From contig JAMPAU010000001.1 of the NCBI GenBank assembly GCA_023667045.1, forward strand, positions 887,176 through 951,175: 64,000 nt of DNA, written 5' to 3'. Positions within the stretch are counted from its first letter, which is position 1. Every line of letters starts with the position of its first letter. A program made the position numbers and the translations under genes. Source of the stretch: Ruminococcus flavefaciens. Its GTDB lineage: Bacteria > Bacillota > Clostridia > Oscillospirales > Ruminococcaceae. Below the pieces are notes generated by a model. It was not told the DNA's origin. It searched no databases and was given only the letters and a program-made list of their open reading frames with translations. Below are positions 26,479 through 35,847 of the stretch, one piece after another.

Positions 26479-27309
26479 TCAAGCATTACATTTTCTTATT
26501 ATATATTCAATGAGTTCCGCAACTGCACCGTTATCACAGGTATTTTCTAGAACAAGTCCGGCAACCTTTTTAACGGAATCTTCTGCATTTGCGGGACATA
26601 CCCCTAAATCTGCCGACTGTATCATTTCAATGTCGTTATCAAAATCCCCTACTGCCACAAAGGTGCAGTCATTCATGCTGTCAAGTTTTCTGTACTCGTC
26701 AAGTGCAGAACCCTTGCTTATATTATGCGGTAACATCTCTATGAAAATTCCGGAAGACTTTACAAAGTCAACCGTACTGTAATTTTTTTCAGCAATAATT
26801 TTTTCCATTACTGGTATATCTTCCGGAGACATGGCAAAAAGCACTTTCAGCCAGCCTTCGTCTGATATTCCGGACAAATCAGTATATTCCGGCGATATTC
26901 CACACAGATTAGTGTGATACTGCTGATAGTAGTTATTCCGGAAAACATACGTCCTGTCAAGTTTGAGAACTTCACCGCCTGCTGACTGCATAGCTCCGGC
27001 AAGTTCCTCAGTTATAGCCCTTGCACTGTCCGGAAGATATTCTGCATACATGACTTTCTGTTCTAAATAGTCATAAATGATACCGCCGTTGTATAATACT
27101 ACAGGCATTCTCAAATCAAGTATCTTGCGGTACTGTTCAAAAGCCTCAAGAGTACGTCCGGTAGAAACAGTAAACTTTCCGCCGAGCGAAATAAATTTTT
27201 CTATTGCATTGCGGTCTTTTTCTGTAATCTTCTTATCAGAGTTCAGAAGTGTGCCGTCCATGTCGCTCATGATAATAACTTTAGATATATCTTCAAACAA
27301 AATTATCAC
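26479..27309 (-). CDS. Cof-type HAD phosphatase
   Basis: 276 residues. HAD motif I SDMDGTLLNSDKK (nucleophile Asp), motif II STGRT, motif III Lys in the KGSALDEY region and motif IV VGDFDNDIEMI. The C2 cap is typical of the Cof/YkrA group that dephosphorylates sugar phosphates or cofactors. The GTG at 27309 overlaps the rluD stop as GTGA; a TTG at 27300 fits GGGGTG better, so the first three residues are doubtful. Confidence 0.88.
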   Translation of the reverse strand: MIILFEDISKVIIMSDMDGTLLNSDKKITEKDRNAIEKFISLGGKFTVSTGRTLEAFEQYRKILDLRMPVVLYNGGIIYDYLEQKVMYAEYLPDSARAITEELAGAMQSAGGEVLKLDRTYVFRNNYYQQYHTNLCGISPEYTDLSGISDEGWLKVLFAMSPEDIPVMEKIIAEKNYSTVDFVKSSGIFIEMLPHNISKGSALDEYRKLDSMNDCTFVAVGDFDNDIEMIQSADLGVCPANAEDSVKKVAGLVLENTCDNGAVAELIEYIIRKCNA

Positions 27310-28223
27310 CCCATTCTTTCAAGTTTGTCAAGGACTTTCTGGAAATACTCCGGCAGTTCGCTTGTAAACTCCATATATTCGTTGGTGGTCGGGTGAATAA
27401 AGCCTATCTTGCGTGCGTGCAGACACTGACCGTCAAGATTTTTATAGGGTTTGCCGTAAACGTCATCGCCCAGTACGGAGTGTCCGATATATGCTAAATG
27501 CACTCTTATCTGATGAGTACGTCCTGTTTCAAGCCGGAGTTTCACATGGGCATAACCGCCGTACTGCTTTATCACTGAATAGTGAGTTACTGCATGACGG
27601 GAGTTTTCCGCTGTAACACACATTTTCTTACGGTCGATTTTGTGTCGTCCTATAGGAGCGTCGATAGTGCCGGAAGTCTCTTTGAAATACCCTGTAGCCA
27701 CTGCCTCGTACTCACGTGTGAAACTGTGTTCCTTAATCTGCTCCGCTAAATGAAGATGTGACTTGTCGTTTTTGGCAACAATAAGCAGTCCGCTTGTGTT
27801 CTTGTCGATTCTGTGGACTATTCCCGGACGGATTACGCCGTTTATGCCGGAAAGACTGTCTCCGCAGTGATACAGCAGGGCATTCACGAGAGTGCCTTTA
27901 TAGTTGCTGACAGCAGGGTGAACAACCATTCCTTTAGGCTTATTCACAACAAGCAGGTCATTGTCCTCATAGACTATATCAAGAGGAATATTTTCAGGTA
28001 CAGCGTCCATGCATTGCGGTTCTGGAATCTCAACGGCTATGCAGTCGCCGGATTTCAGTTTGTAATTCTTATTCACCGGAACACCATTTACAAGTATTTT
28101 ATTTTTTTCTATAAGTCCCTGTACTGCCGAGCGTGTGAGTTCATCAATATTTCCGGAAATATACCTGTCAATTCTTATGCCGGAGTTTTCAGTTCCGGCA
28201 TTCAGTTCAATAAGTTCAGGCAT
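27306..28223 (-). CDS. Ribosomal large-subunit pseudouridine synthase RluD family
   Basis: 305 residues. N-terminal S4 RNA-binding domain (IDRYISGNIDELTRSAVQGLI) and catalytic domain with HRIDKNTSGLLIVAKND (catalytic Asp) and RLETGRTHQIRVHLAYIGH. Converts uridines in 23S rRNA (RluD-type sites) to pseudouridine. AGGAGG ribosome site. The start overlaps lspA by eight bases, the usual lspA-rluD pairing in Firmicutes. Confidence 0.92.
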   Translation of the reverse strand: MPELIELNAGTENSGIRIDRYISGNIDELTRSAVQGLIEKNKILVNGVPVNKNYKLKSGDCIAVEIPEPQCMDAVPENIPLDIVYEDNDLLVVNKPKGMVVHPAVSNYKGTLVNALLYHCGDSLSGINGVIRPGIVHRIDKNTSGLLIVAKNDKSHLHLAEQIKEHSFTREYEAVATGYFKETSGTIDAPIGRHKIDRKKMCVTAENSRHAVTHYSVIKQYGGYAHVKLRLETGRTHQIRVHLAYIGHSVLGDDVYGKPYKNLDGQCLHARKIGFIHPTTNEYMEFTSELPEYFQKVLDKLERMG

Positions 28224-28713
28224 TTTTTTCTGCCTCCTGTTTAGCTTTTTCTATTTTCGGGTCAATGAATACCCCGTAAATCACAAGCAGTACAAAAGCC
28301 ACAGTCACGCATATATCGGCAACGTTGAATATCGCAAAGTCAAATAATTTTATTTCAAACATATCCACTACATAGCCCAAACGTATGCGGTCTATCAGAT
28401 TTCCGATACCTCCGGCAACGAAAAGACCAACAGCTATACTGAGCAGTCGGGAGCGTTTCAAAGTGGCAAACATGAAGATAATTCCGGCGATAATCACCAG
28501 TGAAGTAAATCCCACCAAAAACCACCTCTGCCCCGCCATACTGCCGAAAATAGCCCCTCTGTTTTCGAGGTACGTAAGGTCAATTATTTTAAAGTCGCCG
28601 AAATGGATAAAGTCCATACTTACTGCCGGCTGTAGCACCTCAACAGACCAGTTTTTTACAAGCTGGTCGGCAACAACAAGCAGACCAATCATTATAACAA
28701 GAAAAACAGCCAT
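28216..28713 (-). CDS. lspA: Lipoprotein signal peptidase
   Basis: 165 residues from ATG at 28713 (RBS AAAGGA). Four TM helices. The catalytic aspartates lie in GNLIDRIRLGYVVDMF and FNVADICVT, and ENRGAIFG is the family motif. It cuts signal peptides from prolipoproteins at the membrane; several lipobox proteins occur in this window. It is coupled to rluD downstream. Confidence 0.93.
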   Translation of the reverse strand: MAVFLVIMIGLLVVADQLVKNWSVEVLQPAVSMDFIHFGDFKIIDLTYLENRGAIFGSMAGQRWFLVGFTSLVIIAGIIFMFATLKRSRLLSIAVGLFVAGGIGNLIDRIRLGYVVDMFEIKLFDFAIFNVADICVTVAFVLLVIYGVFIDPKIEKAKQEAEKNA

Positions 28714-28774
28714 TATTTTTCCTTTCAATAAATACTGCCTGCCGACATTCAGACAGCAGGCAATATATCAGTGA

Positions 28775-31546
28775 TTATACTTCAACAGCAGTAACGCATC
28801 TGTGGCAAAGTGTCGGGTGTTCATGATTTGTGCCGACATACTTTGAATAGCACCAGCAACGTTCACATTTTTCGCCCTCTGCCTTTACAACTTCAAAGCT
28901 TGTTTCGCTGTCTGATTTTTTAACTTTCACGCTTGATACAATGAGAATCTCCGCAAGCTGTTCAGCAAGTGAACTGTACTTCTCATAGTCGTTTTCAGAG
29001 GCGTGAATAACAATTCCTGCCTCAAGAGATTTGCCTATTGTCTTAGCGTTTCTTGCTTCTTCAAGAACCTTATTCGCTGTCTCACGAGCCGAGTAAATGA
29101 AGTTCCATTTGTCAGTAAATTCTGCACTGTAATCAATGCCGGACTTTTCGGGCATCTGATTCAGGAAAACGCTCTGTGTGTCGTCTTCGGCAGAATGTGG
29201 CATAAAGCCCCAGATTTCTTCAGCAGTGAAAGATATAATAGGTGCAGAAAGTCTTGCAACTGCACTGAGAATCTTATACATAGTAGTCTGTGCAGAACGG
29301 CGTAACTCTGAATCTTCCTTTTCACAGTAAAGTCTGTCCTTGATTATATCGAGATAGAAGTTTGACATATCAATTACACAGAAATTATGAATTGCGTGGA
29401 ATGCAATATGGAAATCGAATGCATTATAGCCCTCGTTTACCTTGTCGATGAGTGAATCAAGCTTCATCATAGCCCACTTGTCAAGCTCTGTGAGTTTGTC
29501 GTATGAAACACAGTCTGTATCGGGATTAAAGCCCTTGCCGTTGCCGAGATTTCCGAGAATGAATCTTGCTGTGTTTCTGATTTTCTTGTAAGCGTCGGAC
29601 AACTGGCTTAAAATCGGCTTGGAAATTCTTATATCCGAGTGATAGTCGGAAGAAGCAACCCACAGTCTGAGAATATCAGCACCATACTGGTCAGTGATTT
29701 CACTGGGGTCAATACCGTTGCCGAGAGACTTGTGCATAGTCTTGCCCTGTCCGTCAACAACCCAGCCGTGAGTGCATACTGCCTTGTACGGAGCAGTGCC
29801 TTTATAAACTACAGATGTAAGAAGTGAAGACTGAAACCAACCTCTGTACTGGTCAGCACCCTCTAAATACAGGTCGGCAGGCCATGTAAGACCCTTGTGC
29901 TGTTCCATTACGGCAGAGTGTGAAACGCCACTGTCAAACCATACGTCCATGATGTCGTATTCCTTTGTGAACTCACCGCAACCGCAATCACACTTTACGC
30001 TGTCGGGGATAAATTCCTTAACGTCCTTAGTCCACCATGCATCAGAACCTTCAGCACGGAAAAGGTCGGCGATAGCTTTTATGGTAGTGTCATTGACAAT
30101 CGGCTTGCCACAGTCCTTACAGTAGATAATCGGAATCGGTACGCCCCATGTTCTCTGACGGGAAATACACCAGTCGCTACGGTCACGCACCATGCCCTTT
30201 ATTCTGTCCTCGCCCCATTCGGGAATCCACTGTACATTCTCGATAGCCTTTATAGCCTCGTCTCTGAAACCGTTTACAGAACAGAACCACTGTTCAGTAG
30301 CACGGTAGATAATAGGACTGTTACAACGCCAGCAATGTGGGTACTGGTGTACGATTTTCTGAATAGCAAGCAGAGCATTGAGTTCTTCGAGTTTCTTAGC
30401 AATAGCCTTGTTTGCCGTGTCGGTGTCCATGCCCTCAAACTCTCCGGCTTCAGCGGTCTGTCTGCCCTTAGAGTCAACACAGACAATAATTCCGATGTCG
30501 TCGTATTTCTTGCACACTTCAAAGTCCTCGACACCATAGCCGGGAGCAGTGTGTACACAACCTGTACCGCTTTCGAGAGTTACATGGTCGCCGACAATAA
30601 CCGGTGAAAGTCTGTCATAGAGAGGGTGCTTGGTCTTCATGCCCTCAAGTTCAGCACCTGTGAAAATACCGTCTGTTGTATAGTCAGTGATTCCGGCAGT
30701 TTCCATAGTGGTCTTGACGAGTTCTTCAGCCATAATATAATATTCGTCGCCGTTCTTGACAAGAGTATAATTGTATTCAGGACCGAGACATACAGCGAGG
30801 TTGCCGGGTATAGTCCAAGTAGTAGTAGTCCAGATAACGAAATAAATCTTTGAGAGGTCAAGACCCATTCCGGTGAAAATTCCCTTGTCGTCGGTAACGT
30901 TGAATTTTACATAAATAGAGTGACAGGGGTCGTTGGAGTATTCTATTTCAGCCTCAGCGAGTGCTGTGTTGCAGTCCGGACACCAGTAAACAGGCTTAAG
31001 TCCCTTATACATATAGCCTCTTTTAGCCATTTCGCCGAATACCTCAATCTGACGTGCCTCAAACTCCGGCTTTAATGTAAGATAAGGGTCGTCATAGTCG
31101 CCGAGAGTGCCGAGACGCTTAAACTGTCTCATCTGGTTTTCAACGTGTTTCATGGCAAAGTCATGGCAGTGTTTTCTTAACTCAACCGGAGGAATAGCAC
31201 CGTTTTCAACACCGATAGCCTTCATGGCTTTGAGTTCAATCGGCAGACCATGTGTGTCCCAGCCCGGAACGTACGGAGAACAGAAACCGCTCATATTCTT
31301 GTATTTAACAATGAAGTCTTTCAGCGTCTTGTTGAGAGCTGTACCTAGATGGATTTCACCGTTTGCATAGGGCGGACCGTCATGAAGAATATATGAGGGC
31401 TTGCCTTGATTTTTTTCAATCATCTTATAGTAAAGTCTTTCCTGCTCCCATTTTTCGATTGTAGCAGGTTCTCTTTTTGGCAGATTTCCACGCATGGGGA
31501 AGTCTGTTTTAGGTAGATTAAGGGTAGTATTATAATCCAATGCCAT
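28775..31546 (-). CDS. ileS: Isoleucyl-tRNA synthetase
   Basis: 923 residues, full length. Charges tRNA-Ile. HIGH-type motif in YANGEIHLGTALNK, the CP1 editing domain (TTTWTIPGN), KMSKS-type GKTMHKSLGN, and a C-terminal zinc finger CERCW...CHRC. Located in the sepF-ylmH-divIVA-ileS-lspA run typical of Firmicutes. Upstream is a short perfect hairpin (31556-31578 area) just before the start instead of a T-box; the ribosome site is weak (ACGGA), so the hairpin could affect translation. Confidence 0.96.
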   Translation of the reverse strand: MALDYNTTLNLPKTDFPMRGNLPKREPATIEKWEQERLYYKMIEKNQGKPSYILHDGPPYANGEIHLGTALNKTLKDFIVKYKNMSGFCSPYVPGWDTHGLPIELKAMKAIGVENGAIPPVELRKHCHDFAMKHVENQMRQFKRLGTLGDYDDPYLTLKPEFEARQIEVFGEMAKRGYMYKGLKPVYWCPDCNTALAEAEIEYSNDPCHSIYVKFNVTDDKGIFTGMGLDLSKIYFVIWTTTTWTIPGNLAVCLGPEYNYTLVKNGDEYYIMAEELVKTTMETAGITDYTTDGIFTGAELEGMKTKHPLYDRLSPVIVGDHVTLESGTGCVHTAPGYGVEDFEVCKKYDDIGIIVCVDSKGRQTAEAGEFEGMDTDTANKAIAKKLEELNALLAIQKIVHQYPHCWRCNSPIIYRATEQWFCSVNGFRDEAIKAIENVQWIPEWGEDRIKGMVRDRSDWCISRQRTWGVPIPIIYCKDCGKPIVNDTTIKAIADLFRAEGSDAWWTKDVKEFIPDSVKCDCGCGEFTKEYDIMDVWFDSGVSHSAVMEQHKGLTWPADLYLEGADQYRGWFQSSLLTSVVYKGTAPYKAVCTHGWVVDGQGKTMHKSLGNGIDPSEITDQYGADILRLWVASSDYHSDIRISKPILSQLSDAYKKIRNTARFILGNLGNGKGFNPDTDCVSYDKLTELDKWAMMKLDSLIDKVNEGYNAFDFHIAFHAIHNFCVIDMSNFYLDIIKDRLYCEKEDSELRRSAQTTMYKILSAVARLSAPIISFTAEEIWGFMPHSAEDDTQSVFLNQMPEKSGIDYSAEFTDKWNFIYSARETANKVLEEARNAKTIGKSLEAGIVIHASENDYEKYSSLAEQLAEILIVSSVKVKKSDSETSFEVVKAEGEKCERCWCYSKYVGTNHEHPTLCHRCVTAVEV

Positions 31547-31606
31547 TTTTTCCGTAATTTTTCACCTGTGTGAAAAATTCTCCTTTCATTATAATATTTT
31601 TAAGAA

Positions 31607-32164
31607 TCAATCAGCAAGTATTGACGTAGCAATCTGTTCTGCTGTAGGCTTTGTAAGCTGTCCGGTAGCTTCCTCAAAGGTTTCCGGCATACTGGAAATA
31701 AGCTCCAGATGTTCTTTATAAATATCGAAAAGGCTCTTTTTGAAATCTGAGACCTGTTGCTGTGCCTCAATGAGTGCTTCTTTTTCCTTAGCGATTTCCT
31801 CACGGTTTTTTTCCATAGCTATGGCGTGCTGACGTACGGCTTCATCTTCAAGAGCGTCTGCCTTAGCCTTAGCTTCAGCAATAATCTTGTCTGCCTTTTC
31901 GTGAGCCTCGTTAATAACCTGATGACCCTGTTTCTGAGCTCCGAGAAGTGCGTCTTTAAGAGCGTCCTCGTCTCTCATGTACTCACGGACTTTATCAGCG
32001 AGAACCTGAATTTTATTGTTAGCCTCGTTGCGTTCACGTTCCATTTCGTCGAGTTCTGCTTCAAGCTGTGCAAAAAACTCGTCGATTTCTTCCTGTTTAT
32101 AGCCGAAAGCCGCTTTTTCAAATCTTTTGTTTCTAACATCTTTTGAAGTAATCATGAATTTCAC
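31607..32164 (-). CDS. divIVA: DivIVA-family cell-division protein
   Basis: 185 residues. The N-terminal SKDVRNKRFEKAAFGYKQEEIDEFFA is the lipid-binding DivIVA signature; a long coiled coil (about 25-145) rich in Glu/Lys/Ala follows. Binds negatively curved membrane at septa and poles and positions division or wall-growth factors. AGGTG ribosome site, three bases after the ylmH stop. Stop TGA. Confidence 0.9.
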   Translation of the reverse strand: MKFMITSKDVRNKRFEKAAFGYKQEEIDEFFAQLEAELDEMERERNEANNKIQVLADKVREYMRDEDALKDALLGAQKQGHQVINEAHEKADKIIAEAKAKADALEDEAVRQHAIAMEKNREEIAKEKEALIEAQQQVSDFKKSLFDIYKEHLELISSMPETFEEATGQLTKPTAEQIATSILAD

Positions 32165-32166
32165 CT

Positions 32167-32925
32167 CTAAACAAATTTTTTCAGAATAATATGTATACGG
32201 TTTTTTCTGGTAGTCTCGCCCACTTCGGAAAGTATAAATTTTCCGTAACCTCTCACAGAGAGAGTATCTCCGGCGTGTACTTCTGCCGAAACGGATTTAG
32301 CCGGAAAATGATTTATCTCCACCTTGTCCGAGCGTATCAGCAGAGCGGATTTTTCACGGCTCATACCTGTTGCAAGGCTTACAATACAGTCAAGACGGAG
32401 TGAGGCAACAGTTCCGCTGAGGGTTCTGAACTCCTGCCTCACTTCCATTTCAAAGGGTCTTTCTCCGGTACACTTTACGCCTGTACGCCCGATTTTAGCG
32501 ACAGTTGCAAGTATGAGCTTTCCGGCAACATCTGTCACAAAAGCCTGTGTCATTCCCTCTCCTGTAACAATATCGCCTATTATCTCACGCTTTAAACGCA
32601 TACCCATGAAAGTTCCCAGAAAATCCCTGTGAGTGAGCCTGTCTTCTTTTCTGTAAGTAAAAGTAATGCACTGTAGCGGAAAATCTTCCATGATATAATC
32701 CTCATAGAAATCCGGATATACAGCAAGCATTTTACGTCCGGCATTTTCGTAACCGCCCCACAGCTTATACTGTAAATGCCCGACATTGCGTGAACACCAC
32801 TCCTCCGCCTGTGCGGACTGCCTTTCATCAAGGAAATCCGAAAAAACACTGGTGGTATTCCTTTCGCACTGGCTTAACATATCGGAAAGTCTCGCAAAAA
32901 AGAATTTATCGTCTGAATTATTCAT
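32167..32925 (-). CDS. ylmH: YlmH-like S4-domain RNA-binding protein
   Basis: 252 residues. The C-terminal S4 domain is visible (SLRLDCIVSLATGMSREKSALLIRSDKVEINH, split over two helices), and the rest matches the YlmH family of ribosome-associated proteins near divIVA. Starts at ATG overlapping the sepF stop (TGATG). It ends in TAG at 32167-32169, followed at once by AGG TGA, so a second stop lies two codons later. One of the few natural TAG stops in the window. Confidence 0.88.
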   Translation of the reverse strand: MNNSDDKFFFARLSDMLSQCERNTTSVFSDFLDERQSAQAEEWCSRNVGHLQYKLWGGYENAGRKMLAVYPDFYEDYIMEDFPLQCITFTYRKEDRLTHRDFLGTFMGMRLKREIIGDIVTGEGMTQAFVTDVAGKLILATVAKIGRTGVKCTGERPFEMEVRQEFRTLSGTVASLRLDCIVSLATGMSREKSALLIRSDKVEINHFPAKSVSAEVHAGDTLSVRGYGKFILSEVGETTRKNRIHIILKKFV

Positions 32926-33452
32926 CAGATAAACACACCGTTGTTTTCGAGTTCGCCCACAAGGTCTTCACCTATGAAACCTACATTATACGGAGTTATA
33001 ATATATGTGAGATTTGCAACAGGCTTGAGACTTCCGCCGTTTGCATAGGCAACTCCCACGAGGAAGTCAATAATTCTTCTCTTGTTTTCCGGCGAAGCAG
33101 TTTCGAGGTTGAGTACAACCGTTTTCTTTGCAATAAGATGGTCTGCAATCTGCTTTGCGTCTGTAAATGCAGAGGGCTTTACAAGCACTACCTGAAGCTG
33201 TGCTGTTGTCTGAATGTTAACCACCTTGTTTCTTCTTCCGTTGCCGGAGTTTATTCTTTCACTGCTGTTATTATTCACAACAGGCTCGTGAGCAGGGGGC
33301 GGAGTGGGTGCAGATGTTTCTTCTGGCTCGTCCTTGTGCGGAGGTTCAACAGCCGGCTTGCGTACAGGGGCAACAGGTTCGTCCATTTCCTCGTCTTCAA
33401 TATCTTCGTCTGTTGAAAAGAAAAAATTTTTGATGTCATCAATCAGTTTCAT
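32925..33452 (-). CDS. sepF: Cell-division protein SepF
   Basis: 175 residues from ATG at 33452 with RBS GAAGGAG. An amphipathic N-terminus (MKLIDDIKNFFFSTDED), a Pro/Glu-rich linker, and a C-terminal SepF domain (VVLVKPSAFTDAKQIADHLIAKKTVVLNLE). SepF binds FtsZ filaments and the membrane and shapes the septum. The upstream gap holds two short dyads (CACGGAATA...TATTCCGTG) of unknown use. Confidence 0.9.
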   Translation of the reverse strand: MKLIDDIKNFFFSTDEDIEDEEMDEPVAPVRKPAVEPPHKDEPEETSAPTPPPAHEPVVNNNSSERINSGNGRRNKVVNIQTTAQLQVVLVKPSAFTDAKQIADHLIAKKTVVLNLETASPENKRRIIDFLVGVAYANGGSLKPVANLTYIITPYNVGFIGEDLVGELENNGVFI

Positions 33453-33566
33453 ATTATTACTCCTTCTCCGCATTTCATTTTTATCTGTAATCAACACGGA
33501 ATAAATGCGGAGTATTCCGTGAACGGACATCGTCCGGAATGTAGCCGAAAACAGTGGAGATTGCTT

Positions 33567-34265
33567 TTATATGGCATAATTTCTTGCACCAAAAAGACCC
33601 GTTCCTATTCTTACAATATTAGAGCCGTATTTCACAGCGTCTGCATAGTCGTGCGTCATGCCCATTGAGAGCGTGTCCATTGAAACAAGCGACTTTTTTT
33701 CTTCAGCAGTCTTATTGAAAAGCTCCTGCATTCTTCCAAGAAATACATCACTTTCACACGGCGGAGGAATAGTCATGAGACCCATTATACGTATACCATC
33801 AAGCTGTGCTAGCTGTTCAATAAGTCCGCCAAGTTCAGCCGGAGATACACCGCCCTTTGAATCTTCACCGCCTATATTCACTTCGCACAGTATGTCAATA
33901 ACCCTGTTGCTTTTCAGAGCCAGACGGCTTATTGTCTCGCCGAGTTTCAGACTGTCAACCGACTGTATCATACTTACCGTGTCAATGATATACTTGACCT
34001 TGTTTGTCTGAAGACTGCCTATAAACTGCACCTCTGCCGACTGGTCGTATGATTCTTTCTTTGAAAGATACTCCTGCACACGATTTTCACCGAGCAAATC
34101 AAGCCCCAGTGAAACCGCATGGTTTACAGCCTCCGGTGCAACGGTCTTTGTTACCGCCATAATCCTGAATTTATCTTCAGGGGAGCGATATTTTTCAAAA
34201 GCCTCTCCTGCACGTTCACGTATAATACGGAGGTTTTCGTCGATATAGCTGAAATTATTATCCAC
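33567..34265 (-). CDS. PLP homeostasis protein, YggS/ProsC family
   Basis: About 232 residues. Alanine-racemase-like N-terminal fold that holds pyridoxal phosphate on the Lys of MAVTKTV; also LGENRVQEYLSK, IGSLQTNKVKY and SMGMTHDYADAVKYGSNIVRIG (trimmed), all family strings. Controls free PLP rather than acting as an enzyme. The start is taken as GTG at 34265 because GAAGGTG is placed for it; a TTG 18 bases upstream is possible. Overlaps the HlyD-like gene end. Confidence 0.9.
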   Translation of the reverse strand: MDNNFSYIDENLRIIRERAGEAFEKYRSPEDKFRIMAVTKTVAPEAVNHAVSLGLDLLGENRVQEYLSKKESYDQSAEVQFIGSLQTNKVKYIIDTVSMIQSVDSLKLGETISRLALKSNRVIDILCEVNIGGEDSKGGVSPAELGGLIEQLAQLDGIRIMGLMTIPPPCESDVFLGRMQELFNKTAEEKKSLVSMDTLSMGMTHDYADAVKYGSNIVRIGTGLFGARNYAI

Positions 34266-34266
34266 T

Positions 34267-35529
34267 TCATTCAACACCTTCAATCATAATATCATCATAC
34301 AATGAGAGATAACTGCTGTCTTCATCATGCACTGCTGACAGAACATAGTCACTGCCCTCATATATAACGTCAATCTTCTTAAATTCAATCTGCTCGCCTT
34401 TTAAGATATTAACGCCCTTGCAGTTAACGACTTCTTCATGGGTTTCTTCTCCGTCTCCGGATTCTACGGCGACTTCCTCTGTAACGTCCATAAATCTTAT
34501 AGCTTCTCTCGGAACTTTAAGCCCCCTGTAATCGCCTCTGATAATCTCGACCGTCTCGCACCTGTGCTGGACAAGTTTCTGGTTAAACTGACTGCACGCC
34601 AGAATTATTATACTCTGCTCCGGACTGCCCTCATCATATATGTCAACTATTTCAGCGTCATATGTATCAGCGGAGACTTCAAACCTCAGCTTTACCCATT
34701 TGCCCACTTCATAGTCATGGTGAGAATTGTCAACTATTCCGGCAAGATACCAGCTATAGTCGTCTATCAGCTTGCCGACCACAGTATTATCGGTGCTTTT
34801 TGTATCTGAAACGCTGTTAAGCTGTTCAATAGTAAGCTGACTGATACTGTCCTTTGTAAGAATATCCTCAAAACCGTCACAGTAGCTTGCAAAATATGCC
34901 GGACGGTCTGAGCGTATAACCTCAACAGGCTGTACTGACTGCTGACGGAGCTGTGCGAGTTCGTTGTTTATATCTTCAATCTGCTGATTAAAGTCAGTCA
35001 CTTCATTTGTAATAATCTGATACGTACTCATCTGTACAAGCAGAGTGTCAAGGTCGGACTTTACTGAATCATAGTCATTTATATCACGGCAGTATATGAA
35101 ATTACGGAAATTTTCTTCAATATTTGCCGAAAGGCTTAAAGGCTGTGCAGATTCAAGAGTACCGGGATTCTGAATTTTTTCAAGTATGCCGAGTTCTTTT
35201 TCAAGATTTGCTATTTCCATGTTTATGCTTATCTGTTCATCTGTGGGGTAAACCTGTGCTATCACACTGCCCATACCGAGTTTACCGCCGTCAGAAACAT
35301 TATAACTCAGCACGCCATTACCGCTATACTTTATAACCTGCTCGTCCCTTATAAATACGCCTTTGAAAGTGCCGGACGAAGTAGCCTCCGCCATAAGTGC
35401 AGATTCAGTAGGACTTTCTTTATTCCGGAAATTATAGACTATACTTACAAAGATTATCAGAAATAAAATCAGAACTGCATTACGGAGGAATTTAACAATA
35501 AATCCGTTGTCTGATTTACTGGAACGCAT
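34267..35529 (-). CDS. HlyD-like membrane-fusion/adaptor protein
   Basis: 420 residues. One TM near residues 14-33 with an extracytoplasmic remainder; lipoyl/biotinyl-like beta motif early (GTFKGVFIRDEQV, GVLSYNVSDGGKLGMGSVIAQVY), a coiled-coil middle (about 100-200), and a beta-barrel part later. Family commonly placed between yggS and sepF/hfq in Clostridia, with no export ATPase nearby. Could help wall assembly or export at the septum; role not established. ATG overlaps the hfq end region. Confidence 0.75.
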   Translation of the reverse strand: MRSSKSDNGFIVKFLRNAVLILFLIIFVSIVYNFRNKESPTESALMAEATSSGTFKGVFIRDEQVIKYSGNGVLSYNVSDGGKLGMGSVIAQVYPTDEQISINMEIANLEKELGILEKIQNPGTLESAQPLSLSANIEENFRNFIYCRDINDYDSVKSDLDTLLVQMSTYQIITNEVTDFNQQIEDINNELAQLRQQSVQPVEVIRSDRPAYFASYCDGFEDILTKDSISQLTIEQLNSVSDTKSTDNTVVGKLIDDYSWYLAGIVDNSHHDYEVGKWVKLRFEVSADTYDAEIVDIYDEGSPEQSIIILACSQFNQKLVQHRCETVEIIRGDYRGLKVPREAIRFMDVTEEVAVESGDGEETHEEVVNCKGVNILKGEQIEFKKIDVIYEGSDYVLSAVHDEDSSYLSLYDDIMIEGVE

Positions 35530-35542
35530 TCACATCACCAGC

Positions 35543-35782
35543 TCAGTCGTTTTTTTCAGAAGCGTCGAGGATAGAAACTGCTCTTGCAGGAATAATAGTT
35601 GAGATAGCGTGCTTATACACAAGCTGTTGTTTGCCGTCGCAGTCGAAGATTGCAACGTAGCTGTCAAAACCTCTTACCATACCCTTGAACTGAAAGCCGT
35701 TTGTAAGGATAATAGTAACCATAATCTTGTCTTTTCTGCACTGATTGAGGAACACGTCCTGCAAATTGATAGTTTTGTTCAT
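35543..35782 (-). CDS. hfq: RNA-binding protein Hfq
   Basis: 79 residues from ATG at 35782 (RBS GGAG). Sm1 ([20 protein letters not shown], cut) and Sm2 YKHAIST motifs are intact. Forms a ring that binds small RNAs and U-rich mRNA parts. Lies directly after miaA, the ancestral miaA-hfq order. Confidence 0.95.
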   Translation of the reverse strand: MNKTINLQDVFLNQCRKDKIMVTIILTNGFQFKGMVRGFDSYVAIFDCDGKQQLVYKHAISTIIPARAVSILDASEKND

Positions 35783-35847
35783 ACACAAATCTCCATTCTT
35801 TAATTTTTTTAAATTAATATGTATTTATATACACTTAATACATTATA

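Noticed and set aside
31547-31606. T-box leader of ileS
   Set aside because: Only 60 bases separate divIVA and ileS. No T-box sequence or specifier loop fits; there is just a short hairpin.
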